The notes: generated from the sequence alone by a model not told the origin. DNA of 7,929 nt from an uncultured Alistipes sp. (GCA_934754975.1 CAKVKI010000120.1:1-7929), one strand, 5' to 3'. Positions 1 to 6,314 are shown, counted from the first letter of the stretch. A program made the numbers and translations.

Positions 1-889
1 CGATCACCACGTTCGAGTAGATGTTGTCGCTGTTGCGCGGGTAGGGCATGCAGATGCTGGCGACGTTCGAGGTGTAGATCAGTCCGCCGGCGGTATAGGT
101 GTGCTGGATTTCGAAGATCGATTCGGGCGTGTTCTTCATCCGGAACGGGATGTCCGAAACCGGATAGGCCGAAAGGTCGTCGCCGTAGATCTGTTCCAGC
201 ACGGCAATGGCTTCGAGGGCCTTGTCGTAATCCTTGTTCCACATGGCGAGTTTGGCGATGAGCATATGGCCCATGGCGGCTCCGGCACGGTTGCCTGCGG
301 CTTCGCTCGTGCGCACGAGGGGCAGTGCGCCCAGGCACGATTCTAGGTCCTCGATCAGCGCCGTGCGGGTCGCCTCGGCCGACATGCGCGGCAGTTTGGC
401 CACGCGGTCGAGCGCTTCGTGGTCGGAGACGTCGTCCGTGTAGAAGGGCACGTCGCCGAAGAAACTCGTCAGCAGGTAGTAGTAGAACGCGCGCAGCACC
501 TTGGCTTCGGCCACGAGGCTGTTGCGATCCTTTTCGTCGATCGGCGAGTTTTCGATGCCGGTCACGGCCATGTTGCAGTACATGACGCCGCGGTAGCCGT
601 ACGTCCACATGTCGGCGCCGAAGCGGGGCTGCGAGGGCGAGATGTCGAGCTGCGCATCCTGCGTTCCCGACGCGATGTACATCAGGTCGGTGACGCCTTC
701 GGTGGCGATCATCATTTTGTAGGTGTAGAGGTTTTTCAGGGGTATATAACACGAGTTCACCGCCGACTGACACTGGGTCTTGGTCTTGTAGAAGTCGCCG
801 GGGGTCGAGAACCCTTCGGTGTCCTCCTGGAGTGAACACGACGCCGTGATCCACGCCGTGAGTATCAACAAGATGTATTTAGTTTTCAT
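1..889 (-). CDS. SusD/RagB-family glycan-binding outer-membrane lipoprotein, C-terminus outside the window
   Basis: SusD proteins are surface lipoproteins that bind a glycan and sit as a lid on the SusC channel. This frame starts with ATG at 889 and stays open to the left edge, giving 296 residues of a family that usually has about 500. A short hydrophobic leader (residues 5-14) is followed by a lipobox-like T-A-S-C with the acylated Cys at 18. An acidic stretch, QEDTE, follows at 21-25 and resembles Bacteroidetes surface-export signals. The family hallmark is at 127-149, with AEAKVLRAFYYYLLTSFFGD followed by VP. Helical repeat-like segments follow at about 200-235. It starts 18 bases after the susC stop, so the two genes form the standard co-transcribed pair. 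No stop or frameshift is visible. The bound sugar cannot be inferred. Confidence 0.95.
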   Translation of the reverse strand, partial: MKTKYILLILTAWITASCSLQEDTEGFSTPGDFYKTKTQCQSAVNSCYIPLKNLYTYKMMIATEGVTDLMYIASGTQDAQLDISPSQPRFGADMWTYGYRGVMYCNMAVTGIENSPIDEKDRNSLVAEAKVLRAFYYYLLTSFFGDVPFYTDDVSDHEALDRVAKLPRMSAEATRTALIEDLESCLGALPLVRTSEAAGNRAGAAMGHMLIAKLAMWNKDYDKALEAIAVLEQIYGDDLSAYPVSDIPFRMKNTPESIFEIQHTYTAGGLIYTSNVASICMPYPRNSDNIYSNVVI

Positions 890-907
890 AATGTTCTCGG
901 ATTACGG

Positions 908-3238
908 TTAATAACGCAGCTGTATGCTGAACACGATGGTGCGCGGTTTGGGGTATGCGCCCAGATCGACGCGCCGCAGCGCCGAATCGCCGCTGTCGGT
1001 CGAAACGTCGGGGTCGAAGCCGTTGTACTTCTTCCAGATGTGGAGGTTTTCGGCGCTCAGGTTCAGTGTGATGTCGCGGATGAACTTCGAACGTTTGCTC
1101 AGGTCGAACGTGTAGCCTACCGTGATGTTCTTCAGACGGATGTACGATGCGTCGTAGATCATCAGGTCGCTCGGCACATGCGCGTCCACCGCACCGGCGC
1201 GCGGCAGGTTCGACTGCGGATTGCGCACGGGGTGCCACGCTTCGAGCATGTAGCGGTACTGGTTCGACATCGTACTGCCGGCCATGTAAAGCTCCGAATA
1301 GTTGTAGATCTTGCCGCCGAGCGAATAGGTGAAGTAAACTCCGACGTTGAGCCTGCCGAAGCGGAAGTTGTTCTGCAGACCGCCGTACAGGTCGGGATCG
1401 GCGCTGCCCTGGTAAACCAGGTCGTCGTTGTTGAGCGAGCCGTCGTTGTTGATGTCGTAGTAGCGGGGCATGCCCAGCGCGGCTTTGCGCGACGCTTCGT
1501 CGCTGTTGATCGCCAGCGCCGAAACATAGGTGTTCGTCACGCTGTTGCGTTCGAACTCCTCGACGCTCTTCCACGTGCCCCCGTACTTGAATCCCCACAG
1601 GGCGTTGAGCGGATAGCCCTTGACGTAACCGTACATCATGTAGGGATTGTTGCCGGGCGACGAGAGCGCCGTGACGAAATCTTCGCTGCCGATGTCGTCC
1701 ACGTTCTGTTTGTTGCGGGCGATGGTGAGGTTGGTCGTCCACGAGAACTTCGGACGGACGATATTGCGGCTCTCGATGCTCAGCTCGACGCCTTTGTTCG
1801 AAGTTTTGCCGATATTGGCGTAACGGCTGGTGTAACCCGTCGCCGAAGCGGTCTGCACCGTGAGCAGCAGGTCGCGCGTCTTGGAGATGTAGCCTTCGGC
1901 CGTAATTATCAGGCGGTTGTTGAAGAACGCCAGGTCGAGCGCCGCGTTGTAGAGGTCGGTCTTCTCCCACGTCAGGTTGGGGCTGGCCAGACGGCTGCGG
2001 TAGTAGGCGCCCGGCTGCATGCCGTCGAACAGGTAGCCGCTCGTGGTGCTGGACATGGCCGCCAGCGAACGATAGGCCGAAATGGCGTCGTTGCCCGTGC
2101 GTCCGGCGCTCAGGCGGAGCGACAGTTCGTCGATCCAGCGCACCTCTTTCATGAAATTCTCCTTGGCGGCGTTCCATTTGAGGGCCACCGAGGGGAAGAA
2201 GCCCCACTTGTTGTTGGCGGCGAAATTCGATGAACCGTCGTAACGTCCCGTAACGGTGAGGTAATAACGCTGTTTGTAGTTGTAGTTGAAGCGGGCCAGC
2301 AGCGACATTTTCGTCCGCTTGGTCAGCCCCGTGCCGGCCGAGTAGGTCTCCTTGTCGGTCACGGCGTTCATGTTGTTCCACAGCACGTCGTCGTCCATGT
2401 AGCCCTGTCCGCTGAGCGTGAAGTTGTTGCTCTTGTAACGGTAGGCGGTGAATCCGGCCAGCGCGTCGATGTTGTGGCCGCTTTTGGTTTCGAGCTTGTA
2501 GCTGAGGGTGTTTTCGCTCGAAAGGCTGAATTCGTGGAATTCGGCGCGGTAGGCCTCGCCGCCTTCGCCCTCGTTCTTGGCGGGAAGCGATCCCGGATAG
2601 TAACGGTAGGTGTGGCGCTGGAACGAATAGTAGGAGTTTTGGCTGCGTAGCTGCAGCCCCTTGGCCAGCGCGACTTCCAGATAGGCCGTATGGTTGAGCG
2701 AGGTGCGCTCGATGGAGTAGGTGTTCTGGTCGATCGTCGCGCGCGGGGTATTGATCCGCTGGCCGTTGCCCCACAGCGGGTTGTAGTTCTCCTGCGGGTC
2801 GATGTGCGGCGAGAGGTACATGGCCGCGCGGTAGTAGGCCGTACCGCCGATTTCAGCGAGATTCTGGGCGTTGTCGCGCCAGGTGTAACTGCCGCGGTAG
2901 CCTACTTTCAGCCATTTGAAAAGCTGGTGGTCGAGGTTCAGACGTCCCGTGATGCGCTGCAGACCGCTGTTGTCGATGATACCCTGCGAATCGTTGTAAC
3001 CCAGCGATGCGTAGTAGCTGCTCTTTTTCACACGGCCCGAAATCGAGAGCGAATAGTTCTGGTAAGGCGCCGTGCGGGTGATTTCGCCGATCCAATCGGT
3101 GCCCTTGCCCAGCGAAAAGGGGTCTTTGAAGGGGTATCTCGACTGAGGCGTGCCCTCGCCGATGTCCTCGTAGCCGCTCTGGGTGCTGAAATAGGCGAAG
3201 TCGTTGCGGTAGAGCGCGAACTCCGTGGCGTTCATCAC
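908..3238 (-). CDS. C-terminal reading frame of the split SusC transporter (beta-barrel)
   Basis: This is the rest of the SusC protein, in the other frame: 776 residues counted from the first ATG (3238), although the true coding sense enters the frame at the G-run near 3323. The codons between read N-Q-T-G-S-K-P-S-I-T-L-K-A-D-I-G-F, which is the usual SusC link from plug to barrel. The ATG at 3238 is therefore internal and not a believable start, since a protein begun there would lack a signal peptide. Barrel features include the alternating aromatic/polar strands, the late motif DASYIRLKNITVGYTFDLSK, an NLSAENLHIWKKYNGFDPDV segment typical of SusC ends, and a terminal aromatic residue. It overlaps nothing and is followed closely by susD. 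Confidence 0.9.
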   Translation of the reverse strand: MMNATEFALYRNDFAYFSTQSGYEDIGEGTPQSRYPFKDPFSLGKGTDWIGEITRTAPYQNYSLSISGRVKKSSYYASLGYNDSQGIIDNSGLQRITGRLNLDHQLFKWLKVGYRGSYTWRDNAQNLAEIGGTAYYRAAMYLSPHIDPQENYNPLWGNGQRINTPRATIDQNTYSIERTSLNHTAYLEVALAKGLQLRSQNSYYSFQRHTYRYYPGSLPAKNEGEGGEAYRAEFHEFSLSSENTLSYKLETKSGHNIDALAGFTAYRYKSNNFTLSGQGYMDDDVLWNNMNAVTDKETYSAGTGLTKRTKMSLLARFNYNYKQRYYLTVTGRYDGSSNFAANNKWGFFPSVALKWNAAKENFMKEVRWIDELSLRLSAGRTGNDAISAYRSLAAMSSTTSGYLFDGMQPGAYYRSRLASPNLTWEKTDLYNAALDLAFFNNRLIITAEGYISKTRDLLLTVQTASATGYTSRYANIGKTSNKGVELSIESRNIVRPKFSWTTNLTIARNKQNVDDIGSEDFVTALSSPGNNPYMMYGYVKGYPLNALWGFKYGGTWKSVEEFERNSVTNTYVSALAINSDEASRKAALGMPRYYDINNDGSLNNDDLVYQGSADPDLYGGLQNNFRFGRLNVGVYFTYSLGGKIYNYSELYMAGSTMSNQYRYMLEAWHPVRNPQSNLPRAGAVDAHVPSDLMIYDASYIRLKNITVGYTFDLSKRSKFIRDITLNLSAENLHIWKKYNGFDPDVSTDSGDSALRRVDLGAYPKPRTIVFSIQLRY

Positions 3239-3311
3239 GTCGAGCTTGCGGGGAAGCTGCGAGAATCCGATGTCGGCCTTGAGCGTGATCGACGGTTTGG
3301 AGCCGGTCTGG

Positions 3312-4307
3312 TTACCCCCCCCCCTTGGTCGTTACGATGATTACGCCGTTAGAGCCCCGCGATCCGTAGATCGCCGTCGATGAGGCGTCCTTGAGGATCG
3401 TGACCGATTCGATGTCGGCCATGTTCAGGTCGTTGAGGTCGCTGACGGCATCCATCACGCCGTCCACCACGATCAGCGGCTCGTTCGAGGCCGAGATCGA
3501 GCGCGTACCGCGGATACGGATCGAAGTCGTGGCGCCCGGTTCGCCCGTGGTGGACATGATGTCGGCGCCGGCGACGCGGCCCTGCAGCGCCTGGTCCACC
3601 GACAGCACCGGGAGGTCCTTTACGTCGGAGATTTTGATGTTGGCCACCGAACCCGTGGCGTCGCTCTTCTTCACCGTGCCGTAGCCGATGACGACCACTT
3701 CGTCCACGGCCATCGCCTTCGAAGGCTGGAGCGTGACGTCGAGCGTGGTCTGCCCGCCGACGGAGACGGCCTGCTTTTCATAACCGAGGTACTGGAATTC
3801 GAGGATTTCGCCGTTGCGGACCTGCAGCGTATAGCCGCCCGTCGCCGAGGTGGTCGTGCCGCGCTGCGTGCCGACGACGATCACCGTGGCGCCGGTCACC
3901 GGTGCGCCGTTTTCGTCGGTTACGGTTCCCGTCAGCTTGTGCATCGGCATCGAACTCTGGTCGCTGCGGCGGGCCGTCAGGATCACCTTGTTGTTCGATA
4001 CCTGCACATTGACTTCGGGCAGGCATTCGCGGACGATGGATTCGATCGGGCGGTCCTTGGCATGTACGGTCACGACGCGCTTGAGGTCGATGTCGGCATT
4101 GCTGTAGGCGAACGTATAGACGCCCTGCCGCTCGATGCGGCTGAATAATTCGTTGATCGTAATTTCCTTTGCGTTGATGCTGACGGGCGGGTTTTGCGCC
4201 CGGACACCGGCTGCGGTCAGCAGCGTGAATAACAGTGTCAGCAAAAAGAATCTTCCGGGCGGAAGTGGAATAATCCCTTTTCCGCCGGATTTTCCGGATT
4301 TTTTCAT
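3312..4307 (-). CDS. N-terminal reading frame of the split SusC transporter (signal peptide, STN, regulatory-like domain, plug)
   Basis: As sequenced, this frame makes 331 residues and stops at TAA directly after the G-run, ending TTKGGG. The signal peptide has a charged start, a hydrophobic core at about 20-33 and A-x-A at 35-37. The STN fold shows as VSINAKEITINELFSRIE through KVILTARR. The carboxypeptidase-like domain begins LTGTVTDENGAPVTGATV. The SusC signature residues DEVVVIGYGTVKKSDATGSV lie at 202-221, and LKDASSTAIYGSRGSNGVII lies at 305-324. The product would be exported and periplasmic but has no barrel, so it could not transport. It could in principle still touch FecR through the STN domain. 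Confidence 0.85.
   Translation of the reverse strand: MKKSGKSGGKGIIPLPPGRFFLLTLLFTLLTAAGVRAQNPPVSINAKEITINELFSRIERQGVYTFAYSNADIDLKRVVTVHAKDRPIESIVRECLPEVNVQVSNNKVILTARRSDQSSMPMHKLTGTVTDENGAPVTGATVIVVGTQRGTTTSATGGYTLQVRNGEILEFQYLGYEKQAVSVGGQTTLDVTLQPSKAMAVDEVVVIGYGTVKKSDATGSVANIKISDVKDLPVLSVDQALQGRVAGADIMSTTGEPGATTSIRIRGTRSISASNEPLIVVDGVMDAVSDLNDLNMADIESVTILKDASSTAIYGSRGSNGVIIVTTKGGG
3315..3324 (-). repeat. Homopolymer of ten G (minus strand) causing the susC frameshift
   Basis: Ten C on the plus strand, flanked by GTTA and TTGG. With ten G the minus strand reads AAG GGG GGG GGG TAA. With nine or twelve G it reads through as K-G-G-G(-G)-N-Q-T-G-S-K-P into the barrel frame. Runs of this length are prone to slippage in replication, in transcription and in sequencing. 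Confidence 0.95.
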
Positions 4308-4314
4308 AATTTTG
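4307..4314 (+). promoter_or_regulatory. Perfect Bacteroidetes -7 box (TAnnTTTG) pointing into the fecR-susC spacer
   Basis: The plus strand reads TAATTTTG, an exact match to the Bacteroidetes -7 consensus. The expected -33 TTTG about 20 bases upstream is missing; only T-rich sequence (TTTTCC at 4278-4283) lies near. Transcription would begin at about 4320. The box sits in AT-rich sequence over the susC start codon, so a chance match is possible. The terminator at 4384-4410 downstream on the same strand makes it more believable. Confidence 0.35.
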
Positions 4315-4319
4315 TAACG

Positions 4320-4410
4320 ATTTAAGGTTCTGTCATTTCGTAATTCGGTTACATGACGAATCACGTCGGAGTTTTAAGTCGGGGCGGATGTTGCAGCATC
4401 CGCTTTTTTT
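4320..4410 (+). ncRNA. Candidate cis-antisense RNA to the susC leader
   Basis: The span between the predicted plus-strand start site (about 4320) and the end of the plus-strand terminator would give an RNA of roughly 90 bases, fully complementary to the 5' leader of susC. Antisense small RNAs in this position, opposite the leader of a susC homologue behind an ECF sigma/anti-sigma pair, are known as repressors of glycan-use loci in Bacteroides (DonS in B. fragilis). The terminator is seen directly. The promoter is a partial match and transcription is inference. The 5' end is approximate. Confidence 0.35.
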
Positions 4411-4427
4411 CGCGGATCACGTAGGAG
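4360..4427. repeat. 12-bp direct repeat pair flanking the spacer hairpin
   Basis: ATCACGTCGGAG at 4360-4371 and ATCACGTAGGAG at 4416-4427 match at 11 of 12 positions, with starts 56 bases apart, one on each side of the hairpin. On the minus strand they read CTCCGACGTGAT and CTCCTACGTGAT, with the nearer copy about 53 bases before the susC start codon. A paired binding site for a regulator or for RNA polymerase is one reading; chance is another. Confidence 0.4.
4384..4410 (+). terminator. Intrinsic terminator on the plus strand, opposite to the genes
   Basis: The stem is GCGGATG (4384-4390) and CATCCGC (4397-4403), seven perfect base pairs. The six-base loop TTGCAG could be closed further by a T-G wobble. 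Seven T follow directly at 4404-4410. Read on the minus strand, the hairpin is followed by CCCGACTTAA with no U-run, so it does not serve as a terminator after fecR. No plus-strand gene lies upstream for it to end, which suggests a non-coding transcript. Confidence 0.6.
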
Positions 4428-4452
4428 GAATTCCCATAGGCTTTTCGATTTT

Positions 4453-5460
4453 TTAAGGTTGTCTGGATTTGGTGGTTCGGGCGGTGTGGAACGTGGCCGA
4501 CTCGCCGTCGAGCGTGTATCGCAGTCCCGTGATGAGCGAGATGACCTGCAGGGTCTCTTCGAGCGATTCGTGGCGGACGTGGAACGACAGCCGGATGGTG
4601 CGGTCCACGGAGCCGTCGGTGCCGATCGGAACGTTGAACCAGCGTTCGAGGTTGGTGATGATGTCTTCGAGGGTCATGTCGAAGAAGGTCAGGTTGGGCT
4701 GTATCCAGCTGTTGTAGTTCGAGGCGTCCACCTGCTCGATCATCATGCTTCCGGTGGTTTCGTTGAAGACCAGCCGTTCGTCGGGCCGGAGCCGGACGGC
4801 CTGCTGCGAGCGCGACGTGCGGACGCAGATCGAGCCGCTGTTGAGCGTGGTCTCGGCGATGCCTTCGGCGCGCTCGTAACGGGCGTCGAACGTGGTGCCG
4901 AGCACCTCGATCTCCATGCGGTTCATATCGACGACGAAGGGATGCGACGTGTTGTGCGTCACTTCGAAATAGGCTTCGCCTTCGAGCTTCACGCGGCGTT
5001 CCTTCCGGTCGAATGTCTCGGGATAGGTCAGTCGGCTCGATGCGTTGAGCCAGACTTTCGTGCCGTCGGGCAGCTGGAATTCGCCTTTGCTCCCGCGCGC
5101 CGTCAGCAGGCGTATTTCTGCCGGGACGGCCGATGCCGAGCGTACGTAATAATATTCGCCGACGGCGAACAGCAGTACCGCGGCTGCGGCCGCGGCGTAG
5201 CGTATCCGGCGGAAAATACGTCCGCGCCGCTGCTGCGCTTCGCGCATGCGGATCGTGTGGTGGAGCCGCTGCAGCTCTTCACGGCGGTCGGCGGCCGCAG
5301 GGCCTTCCACAACGGCAGTCCACTCCTCCCTCAGCGCGGCTTCCTTCTCTTCGCCGCCGCCGGGCTGGAGCATCCAGCGGCGGAACTGCGCCTGGAGTCC
5401 GCCGGGGATGTCGTTGTGCAGGAACCTGCCGATGAGTTGCCTTATCTGTTGTCTGTCCAT
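4453..5460 (-). CDS. FecR-family membrane anti-sigma factor
   Basis: Proteins of this type hold an ECF sigma factor at the inner membrane and release it when the STN domain of a loaded outer-membrane receptor contacts their periplasmic part. The protein has 335 residues, usual for the family. The cytoplasmic N-terminus (1-86) is charged and helical and should bind the sigma factor. One membrane helix runs at about 88-105 (YAAAAAAVLLFAVGEYYYV). The FecR core follows, with DGTKVWLNASSRLTYP at 132-147 and KLEGEAYFEVTH at 158-169, then PFVV. The C-terminal DUF4974-like part is FFDMTLEDIITNLERWFNV, 259-277. ATG 5460 is the only sensible start. It lies 108 bases after the sigma gene and 145 bases before susC, in the standard order. 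Whether FecR is cleaved during signalling cannot be read from the sequence. Confidence 0.95.
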   Translation of the reverse strand: MDRQQIRQLIGRFLHNDIPGGLQAQFRRWMLQPGGGEEKEAALREEWTAVVEGPAAADRREELQRLHHTIRMREAQQRRGRIFRRIRYAAAAAAVLLFAVGEYYYVRSASAVPAEIRLLTARGSKGEFQLPDGTKVWLNASSRLTYPETFDRKERRVKLEGEAYFEVTHNTSHPFVVDMNRMEIEVLGTTFDARYERAEGIAETTLNSGSICVRTSRSQQAVRLRPDERLVFNETTGSMMIEQVDASNYNSWIQPNLTFFDMTLEDIITNLERWFNVPIGTDGSVDRTIRLSFHVRHESLEETLQVISLITGLRYTLDGESATFHTARTTKSRQP

Positions 5461-5507
5461 CGTATACGGTCTTTATCCGGGATGTGCTTTTATAGATAAG
5501 ACGGCAT

Positions 5508-5527
5508 GGCGGGGCGCAACCCCCACC
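5508..5527 (-). other. GC-rich hairpin in the sigma-fecR spacer
   Basis: On the minus strand GGTGGGG and CCCCGCC can form seven pairs (one G-U wobble) around a six-base loop. No U-run follows, so it is not an obvious terminator. It lies about 50 bases before the fecR start and could stabilise mRNA or tune fecR relative to the sigma gene. The rest of the 108-bp spacer (5461-5568) shows no TTTG/TAnnTTTG promoter on the minus strand. Confidence 0.3.
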
Positions 5528-5568
5528 CGGCAGAATCTTTTTTTCGTATTATTTTTCGGAGAACGCCT

Positions 5569-6126
5569 TCAGACGAAGAGGGCGAGGAGCGTCAGCAGCC
5601 GGCGCAGCTGGCTCAGGGCGGCCGTCATATGGCGTTCGACGGTTTTGACGCTGAGGTCGAGCCGCTCGGCGATCTCCTTGTTCGAAAGCTCTTCGTAACG
5701 GCTCAGGCTGAAAACCTTGCGGCGTTGTTCGGGCATGTTGTCCACGGCGATGGCGATGAGCAGGGCCAGCTCTTCGGTTTCGATTTTCTCGCTGAGCGGG
5801 GCGTCGCGCAGCTGGGCGGCCGACTTGATATGCTCCTGCATGTATTTGTCCTGCACGAGCGAGTGGGAGAAGATATCGAACACGGCGTTGCGGGCCATCG
5901 TGTAGAGATAGCTCCGCAGCGAGCGCATGTCGCCCAGTTCGCGGCGCTTTTCCCAGACGCGCAGGAAGATGTTTTGCGTAACGTCTTCCGCCTCGCCGGG
6001 GTTTTTCAGCAGCCGGAACACGAATTCCCTGACCTTGGGAGAATAGCGCAGATAGAGGGAATCGAATGCGGATTGGTCCCCTTTGGACAGAGCGGTCAGC
6101 AGTTCCTTTTCTTTTTCCGGAGTCAT
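5569..6126 (-). CDS. ECF-type RNA polymerase sigma-70 factor
   Basis: Extracytoplasmic-function sigma factors of this group direct RNA polymerase to the promoter of a neighbouring susC-susD operon once freed from FecR. The protein has 185 residues, usual length. Region 2 covers about 22-90: FDSLYLRYSPKVREFVFRLL, then AEDVTQNIFLRVWEKR at 46-61, then LRSYLYTMARNAVFD. Region 4 covers about 130-178, beginning MPEQRRKVFSLSRYEELSNK and continuing with the helix-turn-helix EIAERLDLSVKTVERHMTAA. The start at ATG 6126 gives the family N-terminus; the frame is open further upstream only because it overlaps the antiporter out of frame. It is the first gene of the sigma-fecR-susC-susD cluster and is cut off from the antiporter gene by a terminator. 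It is likely cytoplasmic and inactive until the anti-sigma factor responds. Confidence 0.95.
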   Translation of the reverse strand: MTPEKEKELLTALSKGDQSAFDSLYLRYSPKVREFVFRLLKNPGEAEDVTQNIFLRVWEKRRELGDMRSLRSYLYTMARNAVFDIFSHSLVQDKYMQEHIKSAAQLRDAPLSEKIETEELALLIAIAVDNMPEQRRKVFSLSRYEELSNKEIAERLDLSVKTVERHMTAALSQLRRLLTLLALFV

Positions 6127-6135
6127 AGTCTCAGA

Positions 6136-6143
6136 CAAAATTA
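6136..6143 (-). promoter_or_regulatory. -7-like box just before the sigma gene
   Basis: The minus strand reads TAATTTTG, a perfect TAnnTTTG, ending only nine bases before the start codon. The -33 position holds a T-run without the final G. If used, the message would have almost no leader. It may simply be the AT-rich start region common in this phylum. No better promoter is visible in 6144-6263. Confidence 0.35.
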
Positions 6144-6146
6144 AAG

Positions 6147-6176
6147 AAAAAACGGGATAAAAAAAGTATTTATCCC
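6147..6176 (-). terminator. Hairpin plus T-run upstream of the sigma gene, possible terminator or attenuator
   Basis: The minus strand has GGGATAAA (6176-6169) and TTTATCCC (6161-6154), a perfect 8-bp inverted repeat around a seven-base loop. One base and six T follow (6152-6147). The stem is only half GC, so it would be a weak terminator. It may shield the sigma gene from leftover transcription of the antiporter gene. It may act as an attenuator if the promoter lies further upstream, or as an operator over the -33 region. Confidence 0.4.
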
Positions 6177-6263
6177 CCGGAAGAGTATGACGATCCGGTG
6201 AAAAACGGAATATATCGGGTTTTCGCCGCGCCCGGACGGGGCCGTGCCGCGGGCCGGGGCATG

Positions 6264-6314
6264 AAAAAACTTCTTCTTCCGCCTGCGCCGTATTTTGCGG
6301 GGCGGAAGAAGAAG
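6264..6314 (-). terminator. Strong intrinsic terminator of the antiporter gene
   Basis: The arms at 6301-6314 and 6270-6283 form a perfect 14-bp stem (minus strand CTTCTTCTTCCGCC and its complement). The 17-base loop can add an inner CCG/CGG pairing. Six T follow on the minus strand (6269-6264). It begins about 51 bases after the antiporter stop codon and separates that gene from the sigma-led cluster. Confidence 0.85.

Larger units (their letters stand above)
908..4307 (-). pseudogene. SusC/RagA-family TonB-dependent transporter with STN domain, frameshifted in a G-run
   Basis: This is the outer-membrane barrel that imports the oligosaccharide bound by SusD, using TonB energy. The start is set at ATG 4307 because the signal peptide follows directly. 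The upstream in-frame ATG at 4364 would add 19 polar residues. Order of parts: signal peptide 1-37 (cut after VRA), STN domain about 42-113, carboxypeptidase-regulatory-like beta domain about 125-197, plug from about 201, then the barrel, ending in the aromatic terminus IQLRY. The frame breaks at ten consecutive G (3315-3324). Removing one base gives 1132 continuous residues, normal for STN-bearing SusC proteins, and the sequence on both sides fits the family without loss. No other lesion is seen. It may therefore be a true pseudogene, a phase-variable gene in the off state, a slippage-read gene or a sequencing error. An STN domain beside a sigma/FecR pair marks it as a signalling receptor as well as a transporter. 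Confidence 0.9.

Noticed and set aside
1040..2233. 397-codon plus-strand open frame opposite susC
   Set aside because: Arg/Val-rich antisense shadow caused by codon bias in GC-rich DNA, with no motifs.
879..2774. 631-codon minus-strand open frame overlapping the susC barrel region
   Set aside because: Its protein is a low-complexity Arg/Gln/His mix with no family resemblance. It is the shifted shadow of the SusC frame, which has clear homology features.
3236..3238. Internal ATG as the start of an independent barrel gene
   Set aside because: A protein begun here lacks signal peptide and plug, and the SusC sequence continues upstream of it in the same frame up to the G-run.
4347..4352. GTAACC on the minus strand as an ECF -35 element for susC
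   Set aside because: It resembles general ECF -35 AAC motifs, but I found no convincing -10 partner at the right distance, so it cannot be separated from chance.
4423..4428. AGGAGG on the plus strand
   Set aside because: Resembles a Shine-Dalgarno site, but no plus-strand gene follows and this phylum rarely relies on such sites.
4417..4437. Six-residue leader-peptide-like frame (M-G-I-P-P-T) on the minus strand before the hairpin
   Set aside because: Too short, with no run of regulatory codons and no recognisable start context. It is noted only because it lies before alternative hairpins.
4459..5499. 346-codon plus-strand open frame opposite fecR
   Set aside because: Mirrors the fecR gene almost exactly and reads as a biased antisense composition; FecR itself is unmistakable.
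5508..5544. Hairpin and T7 run on the plus strand in the sigma-fecR spacer as a terminator
   Set aside because: The T-run starts about ten bases after the stem, and the plus-strand stem has a C-A mismatch, so it does not fit an intrinsic terminator.
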